Positions 8,519-17,463 of a stretch of DNA of 64,000 nucleotides are shown here, one piece after another. The notes under the pieces are model-generated. The model had not been told where the DNA came from. It ran no database searches and worked only from the letters and a program-made list of their open reading frames with translations. The stretch spans positions 158,743 to 222,742 of the forward strand of contig NZ_JAECRZ010000007.1 in assembly GCF_016019955.1 (NCBI RefSeq), written 5' to 3'. A program made the translations under genes and the position numbers. This DNA comes from Thiosulfatihalobacter marinus (lineage in GTDB: Bacteria > Pseudomonadota > Alphaproteobacteria > Rhodobacterales > Rhodobacteraceae). Within the stretch, counting starts at the first letter, position 1; each line of letters opens with the position of its first letter.

Positions 8519-8566
8519 GTGGGGGCGCTGCCCCCACACCCCCGGAGTATTTCCGGCAAAATGAAG
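8519..8566 (+). repeat. Rhodobacterales intergenic repeat, copy 1
   Basis: A GTGGGGGC-GCT-GCCCCCAC hairpin is followed by CCCCGGAGTATTTC, CGG and CAAAATGAAG. The same tail recurs at 16940-16967 and in weaker form near 13311 and 17441. It lies between bdhA and the patatin gene and may act as a terminator-like or RNA-stability element. Confidence 0.75.
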
Positions 8567-8579
8567 AGCGGGCATTGAT

Positions 8580-9620
8580 TTGGGCGAGGTGAAGAGGATC
8601 AACCTGGCGCTTCAGGGCGGGGGGGCGCATGGCGCCTTTACCTGGGGGGTGTTGGATGTGCTGTTGCAGGATCCGGGGATAGAGATTGCCGGTCTTTCCG
8701 GAACATCCGCGGGGGCCATGAATGCCGCGGCGCTGAAGGCCGGTCTTTTGGAAGGCGGCAGACAGGCGGCGCGGGCGAATCTGGACTGGCTTTGGGGCCA
8801 GTTGGGCGCGGTTACGGCGCCCGGCATGGCCGAGTGGATGGCGGGGCTTGGTCCGGGAGCCGGGGCGGTGAGCCGGTTGCTGGAACAGTCCTGGCCGTTC
8901 CAGGTGGCGGACATGGCGCAGCGGATGACGACGCCATATCTGTATGGGCCCTTCTATGCGCATCCGCTGCGGCGGGTGGCGGAGCAGTTCCGGTATGACA
9001 GGGTGTGCGCCGGGGCCGGACCCAGGCTGTTCATTTGCGCCACGAATGTGCGCAGCGGCAAGGCGCGGGTGTTTTCGGGGGCGGAGATTTCGGCGGGGGT
9101 GCTGCTGGCATCGGCCTGTCTGCCAACCATGTTCCAGGCGGTCGAGATCGACGATCCACAAACAGGAAAGCGCGAAGCGTTCTGGGACGGGGGGTATACG
9201 GGCAATCCGGCGCTGTGGCCGTTGTTTGACCGTGAATTGCCCGAAGACGTGGTGATCGTGAACATCAATCCGTTGCGGCGCGAGGCTTTGCCGGTGACGC
9301 CGCAACAGATCGCCAATCGGGTGAACGAGATCAGTTTCAACGCCGCGATGATGAGCGAATTGCGCGCCATTGCCTTTGTGCGCCGCCTGATCGCGCAGGG
9401 CACGTTGTCGCGCAACGACATGCGCGAGGTCAAGGTGCACATGATTTCAGATGATGCGTTGATGACGGACTTGTCGGTGGCCACCAAGACCACGCCGATT
9501 GCCTATGTCATGGCGGTGCTCAAGGCGGCCGGGCAGGCGGCGGCGCGTGACTTTCTGGCGGCCCATCGCGACGATCTGGGCGTGCGGGGCACGGTGGATC
9601 TGGAGGCGACCTACGGCTGA
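8580..9620 (+). CDS. Patatin-like phospholipase family protein
   Basis: A 346-residue serine lipid hydrolase. The patatin motifs are complete: oxyanion loop GGGAHGAF (residues about 14-21), nucleophile elbow GTSAG (about 41-45) and the DGG of the Ser-Asp dyad (WDGGYTGN, about 205). No signal peptide is visible, so the protein is probably cytoplasmic or peripherally membrane-bound. In Rhodobacterales such proteins commonly sit beside bdhA and may link to polyhydroxybutyrate or lipid turnover (inference). The start is uncertain: TTG at 8580 or GTG at 8589; the repeat element ends just before it. Confidence 0.85.
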   Translation: MGEVKRINLALQGGGAHGAFTWGVLDVLLQDPGIEIAGLSGTSAGAMNAAALKAGLLEGGRQAARANLDWLWGQLGAVTAPGMAEWMAGLGPGAGAVSRLLEQSWPFQVADMAQRMTTPYLYGPFYAHPLRRVAEQFRYDRVCAGAGPRLFICATNVRSGKARVFSGAEISAGVLLASACLPTMFQAVEIDDPQTGKREAFWDGGYTGNPALWPLFDRELPEDVVIVNINPLRREALPVTPQQIANRVNEISFNAAMMSELRAIAFVRRLIAQGTLSRNDMREVKVHMISDDALMTDLSVATKTTPIAYVMAVLKAAGQAAARDFLAAHRDDLGVRGTVDLEATYG

Positions 9621-9624
9621 AGGA

Positions 9625-10311
9625 TCATGGCTGTGGCGGTTTGGTGGGGTCTTTCGGGTTGGGGTAGACCAGTCCGGCGGAAATCACCAGCTTGGCCGCG
9701 TCTTCGACCGACATGCTGAGTTCGATGACATCGTCTTTGGGAAAGAACAGCAGGAACCCCGAGGTCGGGTTGGGCGTTGTCGGAACAAAGACGCTCATCA
9801 GCTGGCTGGACGTGGCGGCGGTTTGGGAAACTTCGCCCTTGGCATTGGTGGAGATGAAGCCGATGGCCCAGATGCCGCGGCGCGGATATTCGATCAGGCA
9901 GGCTTTTTCAAAGCTGCGTTCAGTCTGGGCAAAGACCGTTTCGGCGATCTGTTTGGCGCCGGAATAGATTGACCGCACCACGGGCATGCGATTGACCAGC
10001 CCTTCGCCCCAGAGGATCAGCGAGCGCCCGATCAGACCCTTGGCGATCCAGCCCACGATGATGGTGAAGATCAGGAAGATGATCACGCCGACGCCGCGCA
10101 AGTTGATGCCGATGTATTTTTCCGGCTGGATTGTCTCTGGAACCAGCGGCAGGACAAACCCGTCGACCCAGCCTATCAGTGTCCAGATCAGCCAGATCGT
10201 CAGCCCGATGGGCAGGATCACCACGATACCGGTGAAGAAGCTGGAGCGCAGCCCGCCGAAAAATCCGGTGCGGTGTTTTGGGGGCGGTTGTTCGTCGAAC
10301 GGGGTGGTCAT
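9625..10311 (-). CDS. DUF502 family membrane protein
   Basis: A 228-residue protein with two membrane helices (about 24-48 and 72-94) and a C-terminal soluble domain. Family features are FFTGIVVILPIGLTIW, the MPVVRSIYSGAKQI segment after the second helix, and VFVPTTPNPTSGFLLFFPKDDV near the end. Function is not established for the family. It converges on the patatin gene with a four-base gap and shares no operon with it. Confidence 0.85.
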   Translation of the reverse strand: MTTPFDEQPPPKHRTGFFGGLRSSFFTGIVVILPIGLTIWLIWTLIGWVDGFVLPLVPETIQPEKYIGINLRGVGVIIFLIFTIIVGWIAKGLIGRSLILWGEGLVNRMPVVRSIYSGAKQIAETVFAQTERSFEKACLIEYPRRGIWAIGFISTNAKGEVSQTAATSSQLMSVFVPTTPNPTSGFLLFFPKDDVIELSMSVEDAAKLVISAGLVYPNPKDPTKPPQP

Positions 10312-10383
10312 TGGAGTGTATCCGATAAGGCTCTCACTCCATACGGCTTTCGCCGGGCCTGATCAACGGGGATTGCGCCGCAG

Positions 10384-11304
10384 TCAGCCCTGAGACCGGA
10401 GTGTGGCGATTTGCGCGGCAATCTCGGCGCCAAGGCGGGCATTGTTACGCACCAGTGCGATATTGGCGGTCAGCGATTGTCCGTCCGTGAGTTCGAAGAT
10501 GCGTTGCAGAAGGAAGGGGGTGACGGCCTTGCCGGTGATACCCTGGCTGGCGGCCTCGGCGGTGGCGCGGGCGATGACGGGCGCGAGCGTATCGGCGGGG
10601 ATTTCATCCGCCTCCGGGATCGGGTTGGCGATCAGCTGGCCGCCGGGCAGGCCAAGGCGGGCCCGCATGAGATGGGCGCGGGCGATGTGGTCGGGCGTGT
10701 CCATGCGCAGCGGCGCATCAAGCGGTGAGCGGGCGGACCAGAAGGCGGGAAAGCTGTCTTGCCGGTAGGCGATCACCGGCACGCCATTGGTTTCCAGCAC
10801 TTCCAGCGTTTTTGGAATGTCGAGAATGGCCTTGGCCCCGGCGGCCACCACCGTGACGGCGGTTTGGGCCAGTTCGGTCAGGTCTGCGGAGATGTCGAAA
10901 CTGTCGCCGGCCCCCTTGTGCACGCCGCCAATGCCGCCGGTGGCGAAAACATCGATCCCGGCAAGGCGCGCGGCGATCATGGTGGCGGCAACGGTGGTGG
11001 CGCCGGTGCGCCCCTGGGCCATGCAGACGGCGAGATCGGCGCGGCTGAGCTTGGCGGCGTCTTGCGATTGCGCCAGGCCGTCAAGCTGATCGTCGGTCAG
11101 GCCGGCGTGCAGGGTGCCATTCAGCACGGCGATGGTGGCGGGCACCGCGCCATTTGCCCGAATGTCGGATTCGACCCGTCGCGCGACCTTCAGGTTTTGC
11201 GGAAATGGCATTCCATGGGTGATGATCGTGCTTTCCAGCGCCACGATGGGCGTGCCGTTGGCGCGGGCCTCGGCCACGGCGGGAGAAAGGGTTATGGGGG
11301 TCAT
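10384..11304 (-). CDS. psuG: Pseudouridine-5'-phosphate glycosidase
   Basis: Reversibly splits pseudouridine 5'-phosphate into uracil and ribose 5-phosphate, the second step of pseudouridine salvage. The 306 residues carry the conserved ALESTIITHGMPFPQN start, the lysine-containing GGIGGVHKGA segment, and DIPKTLEVLETNGVPV. The ATG at 11304 overlaps the stop of the kinase gene by four bases (ATGA), giving a psuK-psuG operon with kinase first. The frame extends upstream, but those residues are antisense to psuK and unlike the family. Confidence 0.93.
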   Translation of the reverse strand: MTPITLSPAVAEARANGTPIVALESTIITHGMPFPQNLKVARRVESDIRANGAVPATIAVLNGTLHAGLTDDQLDGLAQSQDAAKLSRADLAVCMAQGRTGATTVAATMIAARLAGIDVFATGGIGGVHKGAGDSFDISADLTELAQTAVTVVAAGAKAILDIPKTLEVLETNGVPVIAYRQDSFPAFWSARSPLDAPLRMDTPDHIARAHLMRARLGLPGGQLIANPIPEADEIPADTLAPVIARATAEAASQGITGKAVTPFLLQRIFELTDGQSLTANIALVRNNARLGAEIAAQIATLRSQG

Positions 11305-12194
11305 GTGGCGTGTTCTCCGGAAACATAGGTGGCGGCGGCGTTGAGCGCGCGGGTGAGGGCCTCGTCGCGCGCGCAACCGGCGGCCTCGGCGGCAATATGG
11401 GCCGCCATGAACGTATCCCCCGCGCCGGTGACACGGGTGACAAGCACGGCGGGCGGGGTTTGGGTAAGGATGCCATCGATCGTGGCGTCGGAGGCGGATT
11501 TTCCGCCATCGGTGACAAGGGCGCGCAGAGCGCCGCGTTTGAGCAGGGCTTCGGCGGCGGCGTGGGACGTGGCGAATTCGGTCTGGCAGAGCAGCCCGGC
11601 CTCTTCGAGATTGACGTACAGCACGGCGCGCGGATGGGCCAGGAACGGTTGCAGGCGTTCGGCCTTGCCGGGCGAGGCCGGGGCCACGCGCAGATCGGCG
11701 GCGGCAAAGAGCGGCGACCGCGCGATCTGTTCGAGAAGGCGGCGCGTGAGGTTGCCGTCCAGGGCGATGAAGCCGGGATAGGGTGTGGATTGCGATCCCA
11801 GGGTGCCGTCGGCGAGAGGTTGCAGGATACGATCGCCTGCGGCTTCGAGCGAGTGGGCGTCGGCAATGGCGGCGATCAGGCCGTTGGCGCCCTCGACGGC
11901 CATGTATTTGTCGGTGGGAAGGTCGGCCGAGCGGTAGACGTAATCGGTGATCATGCCCAGTTCGTCACAGGCGCGCATCATTTCGTGGCCCTCATCATCC
12001 TGGCCGATGGCCGAAAGCAGGGCGGGGCGCAGGCCGAAACGCGCCAGTGTCATGGCGATGTTCATGGCCACGCCGCCGGGCAGGCGCGTGATGCGGCCGG
12101 GCACGTCAGAGCCTTGCCGCATGTGGCTGGGTGCGCGGCCGATCACGTCCCACAGGACGGAACCGATGCACAGGATATCGGGATCACGTGTCAT
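11301..12194 (-). CDS. psuK: PfkB-family sugar kinase, probable pseudouridine kinase
   Basis: Phosphorylates pseudouridine to its 5'-phosphate (assigned by the coupled psuG). The 297-residue ribokinase-fold protein shows LCIGSVLWDVIGRA at the start, the substrate-site GGVAMNIAMTLARFG (PfkB signature 1), and VTGAGDTFMAAHIA with the catalytic Asp (signature 2). By sequence alone another nucleoside or sugar kinase is possible; the four-base overlap with psuG makes pseudouridine the best substrate. A 76-base gap separates it from the ThiE-like gene in the same direction. Confidence 0.88.
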   Translation of the reverse strand: MTRDPDILCIGSVLWDVIGRAPSHMRQGSDVPGRITRLPGGVAMNIAMTLARFGLRPALLSAIGQDDEGHEMMRACDELGMITDYVYRSADLPTDKYMAVEGANGLIAAIADAHSLEAAGDRILQPLADGTLGSQSTPYPGFIALDGNLTRRLLEQIARSPLFAAADLRVAPASPGKAERLQPFLAHPRAVLYVNLEEAGLLCQTEFATSHAAAEALLKRGALRALVTDGGKSASDATIDGILTQTPPAVLVTRVTGAGDTFMAAHIAAEAAGCARDEALTRALNAAATYVSGEHAT

Positions 12195-12270
12195 GGTCTG
12201 GTTGTGGCGGGTTGGCGGGGGCTTGGCAAGTGGTGGGGCGGGTTGCCGGGCGCGGGATGGCGCTTTGGAA

Positions 12271-12891
12271 TCAGGCGAAGGCGGCGCGCAGGGTGGCGAG
12301 GGCGGCGACGGGATCTTCGCCGCGCCAGATTTCTTCGCCAATCCCGAAAAAATCGGTGACAGGGGCAAGTGTGCGGATGATCGTCTCGTCCAGCGCGCCT
12401 TCGGCGACAACCGGGACTTCGATCACTTGCGACCACCATTCGAACAGGGCATGTTCGGCGATCGTGCCGTCGCCCAACGGTGTGCGTCCCACGGGGCCGA
12501 AGCTGACATAGTCGCAGCCCAGTTCGCCCGCTGTCATTCCGTCATGGCGGGAGGCGCCGCAGAAGGCACCGACAATTGCGTCATTGCCGAGATCCTTGCG
12601 GATTTTGCGCACCAGACGAGAGCCGTCCGTCAAATGCACGCCATCCAGGCCGAGACGTTCGGCAAGCAGCACGTGTTCGCTGATGACCACGGCCACGTCG
12701 CGTGCGTGGCAGGTTTCGCGCACCGCGTCCGCCGCGCGGCTGAGCCGGTCTTCGTTGCGGGTGGCAAGTGCCAGGCGGACACAGGCGATTTCGCCGGCGT
12801 CCAGGACGCGCCCGAGTTGGTCCGGGAAGCGGCTGAGCTCGATCTCGGGGGGGGTGATGAGATAGATCTGGGGCTGCTCGGTATCGGCCAT
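12271..12891 (-). CDS. Thiamine-phosphate synthase-like protein
   Basis: A 206-residue TIM-barrel protein of the ThiE/TenI family. The strand-loop pattern is clear: IYLITPPEIEL at the start, GLDGVHLTDGSR (diphosphate-side loop), DYVSFGPVGRTPLGDG (equivalent of the ThiE GPIFxTxTK loop) and FFGIGEEIW. The TK of classical ThiE is replaced by RTPLGDG, so thiazole-phosphate condensation is not certain and the protein may be a paralogue. No thi genes adjoin it and no TPP riboswitch was seen upstream. Start at 12891. Confidence 0.65.
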   Translation of the reverse strand: MADTEQPQIYLITPPEIELSRFPDQLGRVLDAGEIACVRLALATRNEDRLSRAADAVRETCHARDVAVVISEHVLLAERLGLDGVHLTDGSRLVRKIRKDLGNDAIVGAFCGASRHDGMTAGELGCDYVSFGPVGRTPLGDGTIAEHALFEWWSQVIEVPVVAEGALDETIIRTLAPVTDFFGIGEEIWRGEDPVAALATLRAAFA

Positions 12892-12945
12892 CTTCGGGCT
12901 CCTTGAAGGGGGTCGCGCCGCTATAGCGCGGATTCGCGGGCTTGG

Positions 12946-13275
12946 CTACTTTGCCGGCATCGGTTCGACAAAATTCATGGCCAGCGCCATGACCCGGGCG
13001 CGGCGGGTGTCGTCGGCCATCAGATCGTCATCGACATCGACCATGCCGCCCATGGGGCGCCCGGTGAAGGCCATGGGCCCGGCGCCGGGGATGGCAAGGG
13101 CCGTGTCGTGGTTCTGTTTGCCGACACGGAACATGCCGCCGCCCTTGTGCACGCCGCACAGCATGTTGCCGTTGAGCATGAAGCAAAGCCCGCCGAACAT
13201 CTTTTTTTCGGTGATGCCCGTGAGGTTGGCAAGATCGTCGCGCAGAAGGGCTGCGAGCCCGTCGTCATAGGCCAT
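12946..13275 (-). CDS. TfoX/Sxy N-terminal domain protein
   Basis: A 109-residue protein matching the TfoX N-terminal domain: MAYDDGLAALLRDDL, then KKMFGGLCFMLNGNMLCGV, the family's MFGG..F..NG core. In gammaproteobacteria Sxy/TfoX activates competence genes; short single-domain versions are common in alphaproteobacteria with no proven role. The start at 13275 is preceded upstream by an intergenic repeat element. It stands alone, divergent from trmJ. Confidence 0.85.
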   Translation of the reverse strand: MAYDDGLAALLRDDLANLTGITEKKMFGGLCFMLNGNMLCGVHKGGGMFRVGKQNHDTALAIPGAGPMAFTGRPMGGMVDVDDDLMADDTRRARVMALAMNFVEPMPAK

Positions 13276-13310
13276 GGTGGGTGTCTCCGGTGGTGTGCAG
13301 GAGATTTTAG

Positions 13311-13343
13311 GCCTCCGGCGGGGATATTTACAGCCAAAAGAAG
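13311..13343 (+). repeat. Rhodobacterales intergenic repeat, second type
   Basis: GCCTCCGGCGGGGATATTTA followed by CAGCCAAAAGAAG. It resembles the tail of the copies at 8519 and 16906 (CCGGAGTATTT..CAAAATGAAG) but with GGCGGGGATATTT. It lies between the divergent tfoX-like and trmJ-like genes. Confidence 0.6.
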
Positions 13344-13408
13344 GGGCGGCGGGTTGTGTGCGGCCAAGGGCGGCGGTATCAGCGGCCACGTTTTTCGTGG
13401 AGAGAGTG

Positions 13409-14155
13409 ATGCCGAGCGGAACCCCACAGCCTGCTTTTGTTCTGGTGCGCCCGCAGATGGGCGAGAATATCGGCGGTGCGGCGCGCGCGATGTGGAATTT
13501 CGGGCTGGACTGGATGCGGGTGGTGGCGCCGCGCGATGGCTGGCCCAATGAGCGGGCCGTGGCCCTGGCCAGCGGGGCGGGGCGGTTGCTGGATGAGGCG
13601 GTTCTGTGTGACACGACGGAGGCGGCGCTGCGCGACTGTCATTTCGTGTTTGCCACGACGGCGCGGGCGCGGGGGCTGACCAAGCCGGTGGTGACACCGG
13701 AGCGGGCCATGGAAATGGCCGCCGAAAAGATCGCGGCGGGCGACAAGGTGGCGGTGTTGTTCGGCCCTGAGCGGGCGGGGTTGGAAAACGACGATATCGC
13801 GCGGGCCAACGCGATCATCAATGTGCCCGTGAACCCGGATTATGCCTCGTTGAACCTGGCGCAATGCGTGTTGCTGACGGCCTATGAGTGGCGCCGGGCC
13901 AGCGCGGACATCGTTGCGGATCGGGTGGACATGGCCAGGACGGACTGGGCCAATGGTGCCGAAATGGAGGCGCTTCAGTCGCATTACGAAACGCGGCTTG
14001 ACGAGGCGGGGTTCTTTTTCCCGCCCGAGAAGGCGGACGGTATGAAGATCAATCTGCGCAACATGTGGAGCCGGATGCCGTTGACGCGGGCGGATGTGCA
14101 GATACTGCATGGGGTGTTGCGCCAGATGGTGCGCTGGAAGGCGCGTGGCGATTAA
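13409..14155 (+). CDS. trmJ: TrmJ-type RNA 2'-O-methyltransferase
   Basis: A SPOUT-class methylase that uses S-adenosylmethionine to methylate the 2'-OH at position 32 of tRNAs (TrmJ assignment from family). The 248 residues show FVLVRPQMGENIGGAARAMWNF (motif 1, the RPxxxxNIG core), VLFGPERAGLENDDIARA (motif 2) and VNPDYASLNLAQCVLL (motif 3, the trefoil-knot SAM site). A C-terminal helical extension carries RNMWSRMPLTRADVQILHG. The ATG at 13409 directly precedes the first conserved residues. Followed after 69 bases by ctaA. Confidence 0.9.
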   Translation: MPSGTPQPAFVLVRPQMGENIGGAARAMWNFGLDWMRVVAPRDGWPNERAVALASGAGRLLDEAVLCDTTEAALRDCHFVFATTARARGLTKPVVTPERAMEMAAEKIAAGDKVAVLFGPERAGLENDDIARANAIINVPVNPDYASLNLAQCVLLTAYEWRRASADIVADRVDMARTDWANGAEMEALQSHYETRLDEAGFFFPPEKADGMKINLRNMWSRMPLTRADVQILHGVLRQMVRWKARGD

Positions 14156-14224
14156 TCCTGTGAGGAGAGGTTGAAGCCGTGATGCGGCGTGCCTAATGTC
14201 GCGGGAAAAGTCAGGGGAGAGGCC

Positions 14225-15373
14225 ATGAGCCGCAAGCGCAGCATTTTCGAAGAGGTGGGCGAGGACGGTCCCGGAGACGTTCCGGACTCCGTGGGCATGA
14301 TCGACAAGGGGGTGCGCGGCGCGCGGCGCGGCATTCGTGCCTGGCTGATGGTGTTGTTTGCCATGGTCGTGGTGATGATCGCGGTTGGCGGGCTGACACG
14401 GCTGACCGAAAGCGGGCTTTCGATCACGGAATGGCGCCCGGTGACCGGGGCGATCCCGCCGATGAATGCGGCGGACTGGCAGGCGGAGTTCGACAAGTAC
14501 AAGGAAATCGATCAGTGGCGCATCGAGAACCAGTGGATGACGCTGGCGGATTTCCAGTACATCTACTGGTGGGAGTGGGGCCACCGCCAGTTGGGTCGGA
14601 TTGTTGGCCTGGTCTGGGCGTTGGGATTTGCGGGATTCATGATCGCCAGGCAGGTGCCGGCCGGCTGGAGCGGGCGGCTGTTGCTGATCGGAGCGCTTGG
14701 CGGCGTGCAGGGCGCCGTGGGCTGGTGGATGGTGGCCTCGGGGGTGACTTCGGGTGAAGACATGACCTCGGTCGCGAGTTACCGGCTGGCGGTGCATCTT
14801 GGGCTGGCCTTTGTGATCCTTGGATTTATCGGCTGGTACATCCTGACGTTGGGGCGCACGGAGCGTGATCTGATGCAGGCGCGCCGGGGCAGGGAGGCAA
14901 AGCTGTTTTCCATGTCGACCGGGCTTTTGCACGTGGCGTTTGTGCAAGTTCTTCTGGGCGCGTTGGTGGCCGGGATCGATGCCGGTCGGTCCTATACGGA
15001 CTGGCCTTTGATGGGCGGGCAGGTGTTTGTGCCGGATGCGTTCATTCTCGAGCCGGTCTGGAAAAATTTCTTTGAGAACCCGGGGCTGGTGCAATTCGTT
15101 CACCGGGTCTGGGGCTATCTGTTCGCGATCTTTGCGGTGGTTGTCTGGCGGCGCGCGCGGGGATCGGCCAATGCGACAACGCGCCTTGGGTTCAATGCCG
15201 TGCTGGCGGCGGTGGCGGTGCAGGTGGGGATTGGCATCGTGACGGTTATTTATGCCGCGCCTGTGCAGATCGCGATCGTGCACCAGGTCATGGCTGTTCT
15301 TGTCTGGGCGCTGATTCTGCGGGCGCGGTTCCTGGCGTATTATCCGAAATCGAGCATGATCCGGGAGGGGTGA
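14225..15373 (+). CDS. ctaA: Heme A synthase (COX15/CtaA family)
   Basis: Oxidises the C8 methyl of heme O to the formyl of heme A for aa3 cytochrome oxidase. The 382-residue inner-membrane protein has about eight helices. Conserved heme-ligand regions are visible: GGLTRLTESGLSITEW after helix 1, WWEWGHRQLGRIVG, LAVHLGLAF, VQFVHRVWGYLFA and AIVHQVMAVL. No cysteine pair stands in the first periplasmic loop, as in alphaproteobacterial and mitochondrial types. A GGGGAGAGG ribosome site precedes the ATG at 14225. The M32 peptidase gene starts one base after its stop. Confidence 0.93.
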   Translation: MSRKRSIFEEVGEDGPGDVPDSVGMIDKGVRGARRGIRAWLMVLFAMVVVMIAVGGLTRLTESGLSITEWRPVTGAIPPMNAADWQAEFDKYKEIDQWRIENQWMTLADFQYIYWWEWGHRQLGRIVGLVWALGFAGFMIARQVPAGWSGRLLLIGALGGVQGAVGWWMVASGVTSGEDMTSVASYRLAVHLGLAFVILGFIGWYILTLGRTERDLMQARRGREAKLFSMSTGLLHVAFVQVLLGALVAGIDAGRSYTDWPLMGGQVFVPDAFILEPVWKNFFENPGLVQFVHRVWGYLFAIFAVVVWRRARGSANATTRLGFNAVLAAVAVQVGIGIVTVIYAAPVQIAIVHQVMAVLVWALILRARFLAYYPKSSMIREG

Positions 15374-15374
15374 C

Positions 15375-16850
15375 ATGGGCGCCTATGATGATCTGATGGC
15401 CTTTACCGCGACGACGCAGGCGCTGGGGCAGGTGGCCGGGCGGCTGGGCTGGGACCAGGAAACGGTGATGCCGCGCGGGGCCGCGCCGCAGCGGGCCGAG
15501 GAAATGGCGGCGATGGAAACCGTTCTTCATGCGCGCCGGACCGATCCGCGCGTGGGGGAGTGGCTGGCCGCAATTGACGATGCGGGGCTGGATGAGGTGG
15601 GACGGGCGCAGATGCGCCATATCCGCAAGAGCTATGCCCGGACGATGAAGGTGCCGGCCGGGCTGGCCGCCGAGATTGCCCGCGTAACAAGCCGGGCGCA
15701 GGGGCAATGGGCGCAGGCGCGGGCGGATGAGGACGTGGCCGCGTTCCTGCCGGTGCTTGAAGAGGTTGTGGCGCTGAAACGGCAGGAAGGGCAGGCGCTG
15801 TCGGCGGGTGGCGATGTTTATGATGCCATGATCGACGATTACGAGCCGGAGATGACGGCGGCGCAACTGGCGCGGATGTTTGACGCGATGCGGCCCCGGT
15901 TGGTGGCGCTGCGCGAGGCGGTGCTGGCGGCGCGGGCGCCCAAGCCGTTGGAAGGGCATTTTCCGGCCAGGGTGCAAATGCAGATGACCCGGAAGCTGGC
16001 CAAGGCATTTGGTTATGATTTTCATCATGGGCGCGTGGACAAGGCGGTGCATCCGTTTTCGTCCGGGTCCGGGCTGGACGTTCGGATCACCACGCGCACG
16101 AGCGAGCTGGATCCGTTCAACTGTTTCTATTCGACCATTCACGAGGTTGGTCATGCCGCCTATGAGCAGGGGATTGACCGGGATTACCTGTTGACCCCGC
16201 TGGGGCAGGGCGTGTCGATGGGGGTGCATGAGAGCCAGAGCCGGATTTACGAAAACCAGCTGGGGCGCAGCCGGGCCTTTACCGGGTGGCTGTTCGGGCA
16301 GATGACCGAGGCGTTCGGCGATTTCGGGATTGCCGGCCCGGAGGCGTTTTATGCCACGGTCAACCGGGTTCATGACGGATATATCCGGACCGAGGCGGAT
16401 GAGGTGCAGTATAATCTTCATATTATGCTGCGGTTCGATCTGGAGCGGGCGTTGATGGGCGGCGATCTGGCGGTGGCGGATCTTGAGGCGGCCTGGAACG
16501 ACCGGTTCGCGGCCGATTTCGGCTATGCGGTGGACAAGCCGAGCAACGGGATCTTGCAGGATGTGCATTGGTCGGTGGGGCTGTTTGGCTATTTTCCGAC
16601 CTATGCGTTGGGCAATGTGTATGCCGGGTGTCTGCATGAGGCTCTGCGGGGGGCCGTACCGGGGTTGGATGCGCAACTGTCCGGTGGCGACACTTCGGCG
16701 GCGACCGCGTGGTTGCGGGACAGGCTGCAACGCCATGGCGGGTTGCGCGCCCCGGCGGAGACCATCGCCCATGCCAGCGGCATGGCGCCGTCGCCCGAGC
16801 CGTTGCTGGCCTATCTGGAAGAGAAGTTCGGCGCGCTTTATCGGCTTTGA
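15375..16850 (+). CDS. M32 family metallocarboxypeptidase
   Basis: A Taq-type zinc carboxypeptidase that removes C-terminal residues from peptides. The 491 residues are typical. The zinc site is HEVGHAAYEQG (HExxH, residue about 256), and downstream MGVHESQSRIYENQLGRS supplies the third ligand Glu. Other family markers are DPFNCFYSTIHE and EADEVQYNLHIMLRF. There is no signal peptide, so it is cytosolic. It begins one base after the ctaA stop, so the genes are probably translationally linked although no functional connection is known. Confidence 0.93.
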   Translation: MGAYDDLMAFTATTQALGQVAGRLGWDQETVMPRGAAPQRAEEMAAMETVLHARRTDPRVGEWLAAIDDAGLDEVGRAQMRHIRKSYARTMKVPAGLAAEIARVTSRAQGQWAQARADEDVAAFLPVLEEVVALKRQEGQALSAGGDVYDAMIDDYEPEMTAAQLARMFDAMRPRLVALREAVLAARAPKPLEGHFPARVQMQMTRKLAKAFGYDFHHGRVDKAVHPFSSGSGLDVRITTRTSELDPFNCFYSTIHEVGHAAYEQGIDRDYLLTPLGQGVSMGVHESQSRIYENQLGRSRAFTGWLFGQMTEAFGDFGIAGPEAFYATVNRVHDGYIRTEADEVQYNLHIMLRFDLERALMGGDLAVADLEAAWNDRFAADFGYAVDKPSNGILQDVHWSVGLFGYFPTYALGNVYAGCLHEALRGAVPGLDAQLSGGDTSAATAWLRDRLQRHGGLRAPAETIAHASGMAPSPEPLLAYLEEKFGALYRL

Positions 16851-16905
16851 GCGTTGTCGGGAGGTGCGCCCCCGAGGGCGCGCCGTATATGCGCCTTTGG
16901 CGCCG

Positions 16906-16967
16906 GTGGGGCGCTGCCCCGTCGCAGCGGCGCTGCGACTCCCCGGAGTATTTCGGGCAAAATGAAG
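16906..16967 (+). repeat. Rhodobacterales intergenic repeat, copy 2
   Basis: GTGGGGCGCTGCCCC, a nested hairpin (GTCGCAGC-GGC-GCTGCGAC), then CCCCGGAGTATTTCGGGCAA and AATGAAG. The tail is nearly identical to copy 1 (8519-8566). It lies after the M32 peptidase. The remaining intergenic bases to 17064 are GC-rich with no gene or clear terminator. Confidence 0.75.
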
Positions 16968-17064
16968 GTGGACGGTCGCGGCGGGTGCCCAAGCGGCGGC
17001 ACTGAGGGCGCCGGGGGCGCCGGGGGGATGCCGCAGGTTTCGCGCGGAGGGGGGCCGGGCGCGA

Positions 17065-17424
17065 TTAGCGCAGGGTGCAGATCATGGCCTTGCCGTCGGC
17101 GCGGGTGACGGTGAGTGTGCCATCGGCGTTGCGCTTGACGATCCGTTCCGCCCCATAGCCGTCCGAGCTGAGCCGCCCATTGGCGGTGATGTCATATTCG
17201 GCCTCGACCGTCTTGCCCCGTACCACGGCGCGATAGGGGATGGTTTTGGCATCCGGTGCGATTTTGGCGATGTGCCATTCCAGGGGGATCTGGCCCTGAA
17301 CGCAGTCAAAGCCTTGTCCGCTGAGGAGGGATAGCAGGTCGGCGCCGGTGATCTCTTCGGCCATTGCGGGCGGGGCGAGGGCGACCAGAAACAGGGGCAG
17401 TGCAGGCAGCAGGGTGGACTTCAT
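17065..17424 (-). CDS. Small exported protein of unknown function
   Basis: A 119-residue protein. The first 22 residues are a good signal peptide (MKSTLLPALPLFLVALAPPAMA-E). The mature part contains two cysteines (FDCVQG and MICTLR) that could form one disulfide, and a beta-rich middle with ADGTLTVTRADGK. It reads like a small periplasmic domain, but no family was recognised. It lies downstream of gyrA in the same direction, separated by 47 bases that hold an inverted repeat. Confidence 0.65.
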   Translation of the reverse strand: MKSTLLPALPLFLVALAPPAMAEEITGADLLSLLSGQGFDCVQGQIPLEWHIAKIAPDAKTIPYRAVVRGKTVEAEYDITANGRLSSDGYGAERIVKRNADGTLTVTRADGKAMICTLR

Positions 17425-17440
17425 CGGGGGCCTCGTGGTT

Positions 17441-17463
17441 CCGGGGGCAAGGGGCGCCCCCGG
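17441..17463. repeat. Inverted repeat between gyrA and a small exported gene
   Basis: CCGGGGG (17441-17447) pairs with CCCCCGG (17457-17463) over a nine-base loop; no T run follows. The right half continues as GAGCATTT, a degenerate match to the CCCCGGAGTATTT repeat tail. It could be a weak terminator or a processing site for the gyrA transcript. Confidence 0.45.

Noticed and set aside
12892..12945. TPP riboswitch near the ThiE-like gene
   Set aside because: No thi-box motif (CUGAGA) and the leader is too short.
13379..15376. Long minus-strand frame opposite trmJ and ctaA
   Set aside because: Extremely Pro/His/Arg-rich and spans two clear genes; a codon-bias artefact.
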